From: Bacteroidota bacterium
GTDB taxonomy: Bacteria; Bacteroidota; Bacteroidia; Bacteroidales; Dysgonomonadaceae
DNA: 64,000 nucleotides
Reading direction: 5' to 3'
NCBI GenBank assembly: GCA_023388315.1
Contig: JAEWGM010000024.1
Coordinates: 62,001-126,000, forward strand
Shown: one piece after another, positions 8,364 through 17,602 of the stretch
How positions within the stretch are numbered: the stretch's first letter is position 1
Layout: each line of letters begins with the position of its first letter
Program-made: the position numbers and the translations under genes
Notes under the pieces: generated by a model
Told to the model about the DNA's origin: nothing
What the model saw: only the letters and a program-made list of their open reading frames with translations
Databases searched by the model: none

Positions 8364-9164
8364 ATGTTTACGGTAAAAGCGAAAAAAAACCTCGGGCAGC
8401 ATTTTCTGAAAGACAAAGAAATTGCCCGCCGCATTGCGGCCACGCTCGATGCTTTTCCCCTGCTTCCCGTGTTGGAAGTGGGGCCCGGAACCGGTGTGCT
8501 CACTCAATTCCTGTTACAAAACGACAGAAACCTCACGGTGGTGGAAATTGACCGCGAATCGGTTGCGTATTTGCACGCGCATTTTCCGACGCTAAACGGC
8601 CGTATTTTGGAACAAGATTTCCTGAAAATGAATTTTTCCGATTTGTACACCGATCAATTCTGTGTAATAGGCAATTATCCTTACAACATTTCTTCGCAAA
8701 TATTTTTTAAAGTGCTGGACAACAGAGAGCAAATCCCGTGTTGTTCCGGCATGATCCAGAAGGAGGTCGCAGAGCGCTTAACCGCTTCACCGGGCAGCAA
8801 AACGTATGGTATTCTCAGCGTTTTAATGCAGGCTTGGTACAACGTGGAATATCTTTTCACCGTGAGCGAGCAAGCGTTTATTCCTCCGCCCAAAGTCAAA
8901 TCGGCAGTTGTGCGGCTTACGCGCAATGAGCGAAAGCATCTCAACTGCAACGAAAAACTGTTTAAGTCGGTTGTAAAAACAAGTTTCAACCAGCGACGAA
9001 AAATGCTGCGAAACTCCATCCGGCCACTCCTTCCCGCTGAAATCGATTTGCCCGATGACCCTATGCTCAGCAAACGGCCCGAGCAACTGTCAATAGCGCA
9101 ATTTGAGCAACTTACCAATTGGTTGCAACCTCTGCTGGGAAAAGAAGATGAAAAAATAAACTGA
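8364..9164 (+). CDS. rsmA: 16S rRNA (adenine(1518)-N6/adenine(1519)-N6)-dimethyltransferase
   Basis: 266 aa, normal KsgA length. The N-terminus KKNLGQHFLKDKEIARRI is family-typical. SAM motif I is LEVGPGTGVLTQFLL, and the catalytic N6-adenine methylase motif is IGNYPYNISSQIFF. The C-terminal RNA-contact part includes FIPPPKVKSAVVRL and FNQRRKMLRNS. It dimethylates two adjacent adenines in helix 45 of 16S rRNA late in 30S assembly. corA starts 28 nt downstream and is probably co-transcribed. Confidence 0.97.
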   Translation: MFTVKAKKNLGQHFLKDKEIARRIAATLDAFPLLPVLEVGPGTGVLTQFLLQNDRNLTVVEIDRESVAYLHAHFPTLNGRILEQDFLKMNFSDLYTDQFCVIGNYPYNISSQIFFKVLDNREQIPCCSGMIQKEVAERLTASPGSKTYGILSVLMQAWYNVEYLFTVSEQAFIPPPKVKSAVVRLTRNERKHLNCNEKLFKSVVKTSFNQRRKMLRNSIRPLLPAEIDLPDDPMLSKRPEQLSIAQFEQLTNWLQPLLGKEDEKIN

Positions 9165-9192
9165 TTTTATTCACGATTAAAAAAAGGACGAA

Positions 9193-10137
9193 ATGGCGGA
9201 AATCAAACTCTTTTATCATAAAGACGGCATCGTGAGATTAAGCCGCAGCCTCGATTTTCTTAAATCGCACTCTATCGAAAATTTTCTTTGGATAGACCTC
9301 AACGATGTGGACGAAGAGGTGGAAAATGAATTGGAAGATTTTCTCAAAATATACATTCAGGAAGAAGAAGAGATGATTGAAATTGAGATGTCGTCTCGAT
9401 ACATTGAAACCAACGACACGCTGGTGGTGAACTCTAACTTCCTGTTATCCAATTTCGAAAGTGACCCTGTATCGTTTATCCTGAAAAACAATATTTTGGT
9501 TACCGTGCGCAGCCAAGAGTTGATATCGTTTCATGAAACCGTGAAAAAAATATCGGCCAATCCGCGCAGTTACCAAACCGGCGCCGATGTGATGGTGGCC
9601 CTGCTTGAAACGCGGGTGGAATTTGACGCGGATATGATTGAAAACATGACGCAGAAAATCACGCACTTGAGTAACAGCTTGAGTATGCAGGAAGCGGACG
9701 AGGAGTTGCTTTCGGAAATTAAAAACCTTCAGGAAAAAACCATGTCGCTTCGCGAAAATATCATTGACAAGCAGCGCACCGTTTCCAGCTTAATCCGAAG
9801 TGAATTTATACCCAAAGAGTTGCAACCGAAACTTACCATGATTATTAAAGACATCAACTCACTGGTGGAGCACATTAAATTCAGTTTCGACCGATTGGAC
9901 TACTTGCAGGACACATTTTTGGGTTATGTGAATATTGAGCAGAACAAGATCATCAAGATATTTACCATCGTTTCCGTAATTTTTATGCCTCCCACGCTCA
10001 TTGCCAGCATCTACGGAATGAACTTTGATTTTATGCCCGAGTTGGACGAAGAATGGGGATACCCCGCCGCCATTTTGTTGATGATTGCTTCGTCGTTACT
10101 TATTTTGTATATCTTCCGAAAGAAACGGTGGTTGTAG
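9193..10137 (+). CDS. corA: Magnesium/cobalt transporter CorA
   Basis: 314 aa. A soluble N-terminal alpha/beta domain and a long helical stalk are followed by two C-terminal transmembrane helices. The signature of the selectivity loop, YGMNFDFMPE, sits between them, and the basic end FRKKRWL is on the cytoplasmic side. Pentameric inner-membrane channel for Mg2+. Complete; no Mg-responsive leader was looked for beyond the 28-nt spacer after rsmA. Confidence 0.95.
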   Translation: MAEIKLFYHKDGIVRLSRSLDFLKSHSIENFLWIDLNDVDEEVENELEDFLKIYIQEEEEMIEIEMSSRYIETNDTLVVNSNFLLSNFESDPVSFILKNNILVTVRSQELISFHETVKKISANPRSYQTGADVMVALLETRVEFDADMIENMTQKITHLSNSLSMQEADEELLSEIKNLQEKTMSLRENIIDKQRTVSSLIRSEFIPKELQPKLTMIIKDINSLVEHIKFSFDRLDYLQDTFLGYVNIEQNKIIKIFTIVSVIFMPPTLIASIYGMNFDFMPELDEEWGYPAAILLMIASSLLILYIFRKKRWL

Positions 10138-10318
10138 AACTCAGCTACTAAATTTTAACATGCTTTGTTTGGAGCAACAAAAACGGAAAGTACACATATG
10201 ACACGTGATTCGGAGAAGACGGATTTTCGCGAATAAAAAGTAAAATCTGTGCAAAACTTTTGGAAGCGGTATTATTCGCGTTATTATTTTGTAAGTGATT
10301 TTCTCATATATTTTCAAT

Positions 10319-10348
10319 CCCCCTTATTCTCCCTTCGCCAAGGGGGAA
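10319..10348. repeat. C-run/G-run hairpin repeat
   Basis: A run CCCCCTT is followed by an inner hairpin CCCTT-CGCC-AAGGG and closing G-run. It resembles the element at 61011-61119 that has been fused onto a coding sequence, suggesting members of one dispersed repeat family. Confidence 0.5.
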
Positions 10349-10396
10349 GTTAAGTGATTTGCTTCACATGATACTGCAGGATAATTTGGTGCCTTT

Positions 10397-10432
10397 GTGT
10401 CTTTGTGGCAAAGAAACCAGCCACAAAGACAC
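10397..10432. repeat. Inverted repeat (13-bp arms)
   Basis: GTGTCTTTGTGGC at 10397-10409 is exactly complementary to GCCACAAAGACAC at 10420-10432, with a 10-nt loop. It may act as a bidirectional terminator or be a member of a dispersed repeat family. Confidence 0.6.
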
Positions 10433-10481
10433 GAAGACACTAAGATGCACTAAAGGATTTCATGATTTGGAATTCCAAATT

Positions 10482-12245
10482 TTATCGAGACAATTCGTGC
10501 AATAGTTCTTTTCCTTCCTTCAGGAGGTTTTGATAATTATCTTGATGCTCGGTAAAGTTGAATTGGCTCACCATGTTGTTCAGTTTGGTGAGTTTTTCTT
10601 GTGCTTCGGGAGACGCGTTGTTTTGGAACTTCTCGCGCAAGATGCGAATTTTTTCCGCGTCCTGAATTCCTTCGCGTAAGCGCTCGAAACGAATGGAACT
10701 GCGCCCGTCGGGATAAATGATGTAAGTATCGCCCGCCGGCCAGGTGCGGAATCGAGAATCAACCAACGGATCAATTACCCAACTGTTATACGCCCAACGT
10801 AAGAAGCCATCAAAACCGGCCGCAGTTGTGTACCAACCGATAAACGCGCCTTCGGCAGGTTCAGAGAACGTAAACACATTGGGGAAAGCATCGGCGCAAC
10901 ACACATACCACGTGGTTACGTATCCTTTTTCTTTACGGTATTTCATATCGGCCTCATCCACCGTTGCGCCACGCGCCACGCAAAGGTCTTGCAATTGGTC
11001 GGGGTAAAGTTTGTAACTTTTGTGGTTGTCCGCCAACGCTACACCAAACTCCGGTGCCACATCTGCCAACAATTTAAGCATCGCCTGCATTTCATCCGGG
11101 GCGCGTTCATCCATCGCAATGCGCGTGATGTCGGCCCATCCTTTCTGGCGCAGGTGTTCTGCGAAATCTTTCAAAAATGGTGTCCATAAATCAGCATATT
11201 CTTTCGTGCCCGGCGCCGCCGAAACTTTTACTTCCTCATCTTCCGCCTCATCAAAATAATACAAAATATTGCCCCATGGAACCATTGAATAGCAGTTAAT
11301 TTGGTCTTTGATGCCCAAATCCATCATAAATTGCACCCAGTTATCAAAATGAGTATAATCGTAACTCCAGCTGCCGTCCGATTTTTTTGTCCAACCAATC
11401 ATGGTGTCGAAAGCATCTTCCGTTTGGCCGTTCCACGGACGCTTGTTGAGGGTGGCGGTAATCACTTTTTGTCCCGCGTTGGCCAACATTTTCATGGGTG
11501 CTTTTAACGCTTCCCAATGCGCGTTGCTCCAAGGCTCGGTTCCTGCCACACGCGCCACGGCATAGGGGTTTTGCCACAAATCCAAATGAAATGCCCATTC
11601 TGTTCCGGGTGGTAGTGTTTGCGGAAGCACTTCCAGTTGAAAATTAAAAGTTTGTTTCTTTTTGCCGTCTGCAAATAATTGCAAAGTGGACGTATAAACA
11701 CCCGCTTCGGCAGTGGCGGGAACATCCATCGTAATCCAAATGGGGCGGGCGCTGTTGGGTGAAATATTGAAACAAGAAAGATTGTCCAGCACATCGGCGC
11801 TTATTGATGACGCGAAATCTTCGGGTTTTCTGTGGCCGCAGCCACCCGCAAACTCGTCGGTGATAACGTATCTCACGAAATGAATGTTAGTGGCATCGGC
11901 CGATATCACTTTTCCATCTTGTGTTTTAAAATCGCTAAACTCTCCTCGGACTTGGGATACACTGTCTTTGCTCCACACAACCACTTGTGCCGAAACGCGT
12001 TCACCGCGCCAAGCAGCACCAGTCCAATCGGTTGCGGAAGCATCGGGTATTTCGTGACGCTCGTAGCGTTCATCTATACTTCCCACGGAAGCTTGCAAAC
12101 CTTGGGCAGCAGCGCTCCAGTCGGATGTTACGGTCACCTCCAGCGTTGGTTCAGTGTAGGTTTCACAAGTGTCTTTTTCGTTTTTCTGTTGTGTGCATCC
12201 AAACAATGCAATAATTGCTAAAATAAAGAAGGATAATTTATTCAT
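10482..12245 (-). CDS. GH123-like glycoside hydrolase lipoprotein (DUF4091-type)
   Basis: 587 aa. The signal peptide ends in a lipobox with Cys17 (ALFGCTQ), so it is a surface or periplasmic lipoprotein. An N-terminal beta-sandwich region (about 60-210) precedes a TIM-barrel region with the Asp-Glu pair typical of substrate-assisted GH123 enzymes at Asp379-Glu380 (ITRIAMDERAP). The C-terminus has YPDGRSSIRFERLREGIQDAEK, characteristic of these proteins. GH123 members remove beta-linked N-acetylgalactosamine; the exact substrate here is not known. It stands alone with no SusCD partner. Confidence 0.82.
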   Translation of the reverse strand: MNKLSFFILAIIALFGCTQQKNEKDTCETYTEPTLEVTVTSDWSAAAQGLQASVGSIDERYERHEIPDASATDWTGAAWRGERVSAQVVVWSKDSVSQVRGEFSDFKTQDGKVISADATNIHFVRYVITDEFAGGCGHRKPEDFASSISADVLDNLSCFNISPNSARPIWITMDVPATAEAGVYTSTLQLFADGKKKQTFNFQLEVLPQTLPPGTEWAFHLDLWQNPYAVARVAGTEPWSNAHWEALKAPMKMLANAGQKVITATLNKRPWNGQTEDAFDTMIGWTKKSDGSWSYDYTHFDNWVQFMMDLGIKDQINCYSMVPWGNILYYFDEAEDEEVKVSAAPGTKEYADLWTPFLKDFAEHLRQKGWADITRIAMDERAPDEMQAMLKLLADVAPEFGVALADNHKSYKLYPDQLQDLCVARGATVDEADMKYRKEKGYVTTWYVCCADAFPNVFTFSEPAEGAFIGWYTTAAGFDGFLRWAYNSWVIDPLVDSRFRTWPAGDTYIIYPDGRSSIRFERLREGIQDAEKIRILREKFQNNASPEAQEKLTKLNNMVSQFNFTEHQDNYQNLLKEGKELLHELSR

Positions 12246-12333
12246 TTTGAAGAGTTTTTAAACGATAAGCGGCAAAGATAACAAGAATGTGAGAAAATCC
12301 AGCGTAACTTTTTAGTTTTTATCCAGATTATTA

Positions 12334-12341
12334 TACATTTG
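12334..12341 (+). promoter_or_regulatory. Predicted -7 box TACATTTG upstream of the formimidoylglutamase gene
   Basis: Matches TAnnTTTG, 86 nt before the ATG at 12428, which would give a leader of about 80 nt. Confidence 0.4.
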
Positions 12342-12427
12342 TCTTTTTCGAGATGGTTTTCCACGAGGAATGAACGAAGTGAACCGGATTTCGTTACTAT
12401 CTTATGTGAACCAACATTTATATCGAT

Positions 12428-13471
12428 ATGTCAAAATTAATTACTTATACATCATCTGAAATATTAGAACTTACCAATTCCCGCAAAGGAGAAACCAAAT
12501 TTGGTGAACGCATTCAGTTGATTGATTCATCGGATAACTGGATTGAGCGATTGAAAAATCACTCTTCGCAATTTGTTGTTTTGGGTATTCCCGAAGATAT
12601 TGGTGTGCGTGCCAATATGGGCAGAGCAGGCACAGCCACGGCTTGGGACAATTTTTTGAAGAATTTTCTAAACATTCAACACAACAGGCTGTGCAAGGGA
12701 GAGTGGGTGTCGTTGCTTGGAGAATTGGATTTTTCGGAAGAAATGGAACGCTCGCGAGAATTAAATCCGATAAAAAAGAATGACCGTGAAGAACTCTTCA
12801 ACCTTGTAGCCCGCATTGATGAGGAGGTGGAGCATTACGGAACGGAGATTTTTAAGGCGGGGAAAGTTCCCATTTTTGTGGGCGGCGGACACAATAACGC
12901 CTATGGCAATATAAAAGCGTTGTCGCGAGCAAAAGGAAAAAGCGTGAACGTGATAAATTTTGATGCGCACACCGATCTTCGGCCTACCAAAGGGCGGCAT
13001 AGCGGAAATGGTTTTTCTTACGCGTTGGAGGAAGGCTTACTGAATAATTATTTTATTTTTGGCTTGCACGAGAATTACATTTCAGAAGACATTTTCAACG
13101 AAGTGGAAAAAATTTCGCATCGAGTAAAATATAACACCTACGAAGAAATGGGCGTGCGAAACGAAAAAACATTTGAAAACGAACTCTTAAGAGCAAGACA
13201 CCACATTGAGCAAGAACCTTTTGGCTTGGAAATAGACCTCGACAGTATTCCCATGTTTGCCAGCAGTGCCATTACTTCAAGCGGCTTTTCCGCGGAGTGT
13301 ACCCGTCAATTTATTCATTATTTTGCTCAATTGAAAAACGTATGCTACCTGCATCTATGTGAAGGCGCGCCGGAATTGTATTCGCAAGAGAATCATAATT
13401 TGGTGGGTAAATTAATTTCTTACCTGATAACCGATTTTATGAAAGCGTATATGAATAGCAAGAAGGAATAA
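12428..13471 (+). CDS. hutG: Formimidoylglutamase (arginase-family ureohydrolase)
   Basis: 347 aa arginase-fold protein. Manganese ligand motifs: His in VGGGHNNAYG, the NFDAHTDLRP block, and LEIDLDSIPM, where the two acidic residues bind metal. HutG hydrolyses N-formimidoyl-L-glutamate to glutamate and formamide in histidine degradation. Other hut genes are not adjacent, so the assignment rests on similarity to the Bacteroidota formimidoylglutamase subgroup; another ureohydrolase specificity is possible. The start has no close competitor. Confidence 0.8.
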   Translation: MSKLITYTSSEILELTNSRKGETKFGERIQLIDSSDNWIERLKNHSSQFVVLGIPEDIGVRANMGRAGTATAWDNFLKNFLNIQHNRLCKGEWVSLLGELDFSEEMERSRELNPIKKNDREELFNLVARIDEEVEHYGTEIFKAGKVPIFVGGGHNNAYGNIKALSRAKGKSVNVINFDAHTDLRPTKGRHSGNGFSYALEEGLLNNYFIFGLHENYISEDIFNEVEKISHRVKYNTYEEMGVRNEKTFENELLRARHHIEQEPFGLEIDLDSIPMFASSAITSSGFSAECTRQFIHYFAQLKNVCYLHLCEGAPELYSQENHNLVGKLISYLITDFMKAYMNSKKE

Positions 13472-13480
13472 AAAATAAAA

Positions 13481-13532
13481 AACTATGTTTTTAAGCTCTC
13501 GTAATCATTACGAAAAAAATAAAAACATAGTT
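13481..13532 (+). terminator. Nested inverted repeat downstream of hutG
   Basis: Outer arms of 13 bp (AACTATGTTTTTA at 13481-13493 and its complement at 13520-13532) enclose a second small stem, CGTAA-TCA-TTACG at 13500-13512. It lies 9 nt after the hutG stop, so a terminator is the simplest reading, though the nested form is also typical of small mobile repeats. Confidence 0.55.
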
Positions 13533-13742
13533 AAGATTTTGGTTGAATTAAATAAAAAATCAATGCGCGTAATATTAATTTCCTTTTATTTAATGAAATT
13601 AGTAATGCAAATGTAGCCTTTCCCGTTTGCCTAGAATTCGCTTCAATGGAAAGAATGCCGATATTGAGGAATTTTTCCCCAGATTTGTTTGGTTTAATTT
13701 CCTTAAAATTATACTTTTATCTTTTAAATAAAAAGCGAAGAA

Positions 13743-15692
13743 ATGAAATCAAAACCCTTGTATACACTCACTGTAACGCTCATACTAAGCGCATTACACG
13801 TACACTCACAAGTGAGCCTTCCGACGATTTTTTCAAACAATATGGTATTGCAGCAAAAAACCGATGCTCCCATTTGGGGCAAAGCCAATCCCAACGGCAC
13901 TGTGAAAATTGTAACATCGTGGGATAAAAAAACACATATGGCAAAAGCGGATGCCAACGGAAATTGGAAGACAACCGTAGCAACACCGTCTGCCGGAGGG
14001 CCGTTTGAGATTACAGTATCTGAAAAAAACACCGTTCGTTTACAAAATGTACTTATTGGGGAAGTTTGGATTTGTTCCGGCCAGTCCAATATGGAAATGC
14101 CGCTTGCAGGCTGGGGAAAAATAACCAATTATGAAGAAGAAATCGCAACTGCAAACTTTCCGAACATCCGGTTATTGCAAGCCACGAAAAACACCAGCAC
14201 CTATCCTTTAGACGATGTGGCTCTCGATACCGATGGCTGGCAACCTTGCTCTCCCGCTACCGTTGAAAACTTTTCGGCCACCGCTTATTTCTTTGGCCGC
14301 GACTTATACGAGAACTTACACGTGCCCATCGGCCTCATTCATACATCGTGGGGCGGCACCGTGGCGGAAGCTTGGACAAGCGCGGAAAGCCTCCACCTAA
14401 TGCCCGAATTTAGAGAGCCGGTGGAAGAATTTCAAAAACTTTCGCAGAACGAAAATCAAAAAGAGTGGATAGATATTGTTCGGGAAAAGGATTTTGGTAT
14501 CGTAAACAATGTGGCCGTTGCCGCGCAACAAAGCTTCAACGATGCCGACTGGAAAACTGCCGTTGTTCCGGGCGTGTGGGAAGAAAACGGCTTGCCCGAC
14601 ACCGATGGGCTGGTTTGGTACAGAAAAACTATTGACATTCCCGACAATTGGGTGGGAAACAACCTTATTCTTTCTTTGGGAACAATTGACGATGACGATA
14701 TTACCTATTTCAATGGCGAAAAAGTGGGCGCTACAAAGGGGTATACCAACGAAAGAAGATACGTGGTTCCCGCTCGCTTAGTGAAAAAAGGGCCAGCGGT
14801 TATCGCGGTGCGCGTGATTGACACCGGCGGCGGTGGCGGCTTTTATGGTGATCCTATAAAAATGTATATCGCGCCGGAAAACAAAGAAACACTTCGCGAA
14901 AACTTAGATGGAGAATGGAAATATAAACTGGCCGTTAATTTGCCAAATAATAACGTGAATCGGCAAAATAGGCCAACCAGCCTATACAACGCCATGATTG
15001 CTCCCTTTGTGCCATACGCCATAAAAGGTGCCATTTGGTATCAGGGCGAGAGCAACGCCGGAAGGGCTTATCAATACAGAACACTTTTCCCGCTTATGAT
15101 TAACGATTGGCGCAACAAATGGGGATACGACTTTCCATTCTACTTTGTTCAATTGGCCAACTTTATGCAAACACAACTTCAACCGGCTGAATCGGCTTGG
15201 GCCGAACTTCGTGAAGCGCAACTGCAAACATTGCGCTTGAAAAACACAGGAATGGCAACAACCATCGACATTGGCGACGCCGACGATATCCACCCCAAAA
15301 ACAAACAAGACGTAGGCAAACGATTGGCGTTGCAAGCGCGCGAAAAAACGTACGCTCAAGAAATCACCGGCTCGGGCCCAATTTTTGAAAGCTACACAGT
15401 TGAGAATGGACGGATAAGGATTTATTTCCAATCTAACAAATCGAAACTTGTAACAAAAGGCAATGAATTAAAAGGTTTTAGCATAGCCGGGCCCGATAAA
15501 CAATTCTATTGGGCAAATGCTCGAATCGAAGGGGATGAGGTGGTGGTAAGTTCACCCAACGTGCCCTTCCCTACAGCCGTTCGTTATGCTTGGGCCGACA
15601 ACCCAAATTGCAACTTATTCAACGAGGCCGGCCTTCCGGCATCGCCATTCCGCACAGATGATTGGGCGGGAATAACGGTGAATAGTAAGTAG
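13743..15692 (+). CDS. Sialate-type O-acetylesterase (SGNH hydrolase, secreted)
   Basis: 649 aa with an N-terminal signal peptide (cleavage likely after HVHSQ). A beta-rich domain (about 25-105) precedes the SGNH block ICSGQSNMEMP with nucleophile Ser115. A beta-sandwich insertion resembling a GH2-type sugar-binding domain (about 260-385) follows, then WYQGESNAGRAYQY and the Asp514/His517 pair (DADDIHP). The family removes O-acetyl groups from sialic acid or from plant and host glycans. Solitary; the ligand cannot be named from sequence. It is the last chromosomal gene before the tRNA-Arg island. Confidence 0.88.
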   Translation: MKSKPLYTLTVTLILSALHVHSQVSLPTIFSNNMVLQQKTDAPIWGKANPNGTVKIVTSWDKKTHMAKADANGNWKTTVATPSAGGPFEITVSEKNTVRLQNVLIGEVWICSGQSNMEMPLAGWGKITNYEEEIATANFPNIRLLQATKNTSTYPLDDVALDTDGWQPCSPATVENFSATAYFFGRDLYENLHVPIGLIHTSWGGTVAEAWTSAESLHLMPEFREPVEEFQKLSQNENQKEWIDIVREKDFGIVNNVAVAAQQSFNDADWKTAVVPGVWEENGLPDTDGLVWYRKTIDIPDNWVGNNLILSLGTIDDDDITYFNGEKVGATKGYTNERRYVVPARLVKKGPAVIAVRVIDTGGGGGFYGDPIKMYIAPENKETLRENLDGEWKYKLAVNLPNNNVNRQNRPTSLYNAMIAPFVPYAIKGAIWYQGESNAGRAYQYRTLFPLMINDWRNKWGYDFPFYFVQLANFMQTQLQPAESAWAELREAQLQTLRLKNTGMATTIDIGDADDIHPKNKQDVGKRLALQAREKTYAQEITGSGPIFESYTVENGRIRIYFQSNKSKLVTKGNELKGFSIAGPDKQFYWANARIEGDEVVVSSPNVPFPTAVRYAWADNPNCNLFNEAGLPASPFRTDDWAGITVNSK

Positions 15693-16132
15693 ATGAGGAA
15701 ACTGTATCAAAAAGAAGCTTGAACTCGGATGACGGAAGCATAATGTGTACGCTATAAAGAAGTTTAATCTGATTATTTTGTATTTTGGGAATCGTTAATC
15801 GTAAAAAATTGTTCCTAAGAATGAATTGGATAAAGTGATCAGAAGGCAAGGTGCAGTGGATTGACCGTAGATTTTTGGAAAATAATGCAAAGGACAAATT
15901 TTAAAATTATCCCATTCCCAATGAAATAACTATCCCAATGCAAATGAATAGCTTACCGAGCCACGAAAAGCCCTATTTACTAAGCTCTCTCTCTGCTGTA
16001 GCAAAAATGTGAACACAACTATGCATACCAAAGCCCACTAACAGATACAACAAACCACCGTAAATATCAGCTATTTACGGTGGTTTGTTTTTTGAGGCTA
16101 TGAATACCAAAGCGAAACCCTCAAAAAAATAA
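15693..16132. other. Non-coding stretch between the esterase and the tRNA-Arg island
   Basis: 440 bp with no convincing gene on either strand. The only clear structure is the long hairpin at 16049-16089. Before the island inserted, this DNA would have lain directly downstream of the tRNA-Arg gene now at 23345-23418. Confidence 0.6.
16049..16089 (+). terminator. 18-bp perfect hairpin with T-run
   Basis: Arms 16049-16066 and 16072-16089 pair without mismatch around the 5-nt loop TCAGC and are followed by a T-rich run (GTTTTTTG). It has intrinsic-terminator form on the plus strand. No plus-strand gene ends within 350 nt, so it may end a long esterase 3' UTR, or may originally have ended the tRNA-Arg transcript on the other strand. 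Confidence 0.7.
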
Positions 16133-16147
16133 AAGTGATCCGAGCGG
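16133..16147. other. attL: 15-bp copy of the tRNA-Arg 3' end
   Basis: AAGTGATCCGAGCGG here is identical to 23342-23356, the 3' end of the tRNA-Arg gene. The flanks diverge immediately, as expected for the displaced attachment core left by integrase-mediated insertion at the tRNA. Confidence 0.85.
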
Positions 16148-16172
16148 AACCACACCGCCAAAAACACCAACG

Positions 16173-16285
16173 AATGAACAAATACAAATATACACATTAA
16201 ACCCACACTAACAAACGTTTGTAGTATTACAGTTGTTTTTATTTGTTCATTAAAATGCTTATTTGTTCGTTTTTTTTGTTCATTT
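16173..16285. repeat. Candidate integrase arm-type repeats (left end)
   Basis: TTGTTCATT occurs at 16243-16251 and 16277-16285, as the variant TTGTTCGTT at 16263-16271, and inverted at 16173-16181. The same 9-mer occurs once near the right end at 23268-23276. Multiple short repeats inside both ends of an integrative element are typical of integrase arm-binding sites. Confidence 0.45.
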
Positions 16286-16300
16286 CTCGTTCATTTTTCG

Positions 16301-16308
16301 TATCTTTG
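16301..16308 (+). promoter_or_regulatory. Predicted integrase promoter (-7 box TATCTTTG)
   Basis: TATCTTTG with an upstream TTTG at 16275-16278, 34 nt before the integrase ATG. The promoter overlaps the TTGTTCATT repeats, so integrase binding could repress its own gene. Confidence 0.55.
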
Positions 16309-16341
16309 GACTAAAGAGATAAACATAAAAACAATATCACA

Positions 16342-17595
16342 ATGGGCAACGTAAATTTTCAATACAGAAGCAAGAAAGATGTTGCAAACATAGAAATAAG
16401 ATTTACTTTCAAAGATAGCAACGATAAATTTAAATCTTACTACACCCGAACTAACTTTGAAGTATCAAAAGAGTTTTGGAATGAGTACAAAAGCAACACC
16501 CGATTTAGAGATGTTAAAAAAGCAAACCTAAAAACCGAAATTGATAAGCATTTGCAAGAAATAGAGAAATTTATTATTGCACAATACCAGCAAGAAACAA
16601 GCACCATTCAAAAAGATTGGCTCAAAGATGTTGTAAGTAATTTCTATAAACCAAAAAACGAGACTTCAATACCTGACAATTTACTACAATTCTTTGACTT
16701 TTATTTATCCACCAAGAAACAAACCATAAAAGCAAGCACATTGCGAAAATTGAAGGTTGTTCGTAATAAGATAGAAAACTTTGAGAATGATAAAAACCGT
16801 ACGTACAAAATAAAAGATATTGACAAATCATTTTTGACTGATTTTATTAATTGGAGCAAAGAGAAGCAGTACGATAATTCAGTTATCAACGATAATTTTA
16901 AAATCATTAGAGGTGTTTGCAAAGAAGCACAACAATATGATATTGAGGTAAACAAGAATTTATATTTGTTATCCACAGGAATTAAAGACACACCCGCTTT
17001 TAAAATATATCTAACAGTAGATGAGTTGCAACGAATAAGCGATTTAAAAAACCTACCTGAACATTTAGATAATGTAAGAGATTGGTTAATTATATCATGC
17101 TACACAGGGCAACGAATAAGCGACTTTAAGAGGTTTACACCTGATATGATACGGAAGCAAGGCGGTAGAGCATTTATTGATATAAGACAGCTAAAAACCG
17201 ATAAGAACGTTTCTATTCCTTTAGTGCCTATTGTAGAAGGTATATTGAAAAAGCGAAATGGCAATTTTCCAAAAACAATAAGCGACCAAAGATATAACGA
17301 TTACATTAAAGATGTTTGCCGTATGGCTCAAATAAACGAAAAGATAGAGGGCAAAGTTGCAACCGTTACCGAAATAGGAACACGCAAAGAAGCAGGTATT
17401 TATAAGAAATGGCAATTGATTACTTCACACGTTGGAAGGCGTTCTTTTGCTACAAACTTTTACGGTAAATTACCAACTTCTTTTATTAAAGATATTACAG
17501 GACACGGCACAGAAGCGATGTTATTAAAGTACATAGGTAAAACTTCAAAGGACACCGCTAAAGAAGCATACGACTTAATGTTAAACTTAAAATAA
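16342..17595 (+). CDS. Tyrosine recombinase / integrase of the island
   Basis: 417 aa. An arm-binding region (about 1-95) and SAM-like core-binding domain (about 105-200) precede the catalytic domain. The active-site set is complete: Arg258 (YTGQRISDF), His363 and Arg366 (SHVGRRSF), His388 (GHGTEAM) and nucleophile Tyr397 (LLKYIGK). It integrates and excises the island at the tRNA-Arg 3' end. It lies next to attL, away from the reconstituted tRNA, and reads into the island, with the 307-aa gene 7 nt downstream. Confidence 0.95.
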   Translation: MGNVNFQYRSKKDVANIEIRFTFKDSNDKFKSYYTRTNFEVSKEFWNEYKSNTRFRDVKKANLKTEIDKHLQEIEKFIIAQYQQETSTIQKDWLKDVVSNFYKPKNETSIPDNLLQFFDFYLSTKKQTIKASTLRKLKVVRNKIENFENDKNRTYKIKDIDKSFLTDFINWSKEKQYDNSVINDNFKIIRGVCKEAQQYDIEVNKNLYLLSTGIKDTPAFKIYLTVDELQRISDLKNLPEHLDNVRDWLIISCYTGQRISDFKRFTPDMIRKQGGRAFIDIRQLKTDKNVSIPLVPIVEGILKKRNGNFPKTISDQRYNDYIKDVCRMAQINEKIEGKVATVTEIGTRKEAGIYKKWQLITSHVGRRSFATNFYGKLPTSFIKDITGHGTEAMLLKYIGKTSKDTAKEAYDLMLNLK

Positions 17596-17602
17596 TAGTA
17601 TC

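Larger units (their letters stand above)
10138..10481. other. Convergent intergenic region with two repeat elements
   Basis: 344 bp between the ends of corA (plus) and the GH123-like gene (minus). No coding potential is seen. It contains a G/C-run hairpin repeat at 10319-10348 and an inverted repeat at 10397-10432, described separately. Both look like dispersed Bacteroidota intergenic repeats and could help terminate the converging transcripts. Confidence 0.6.
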
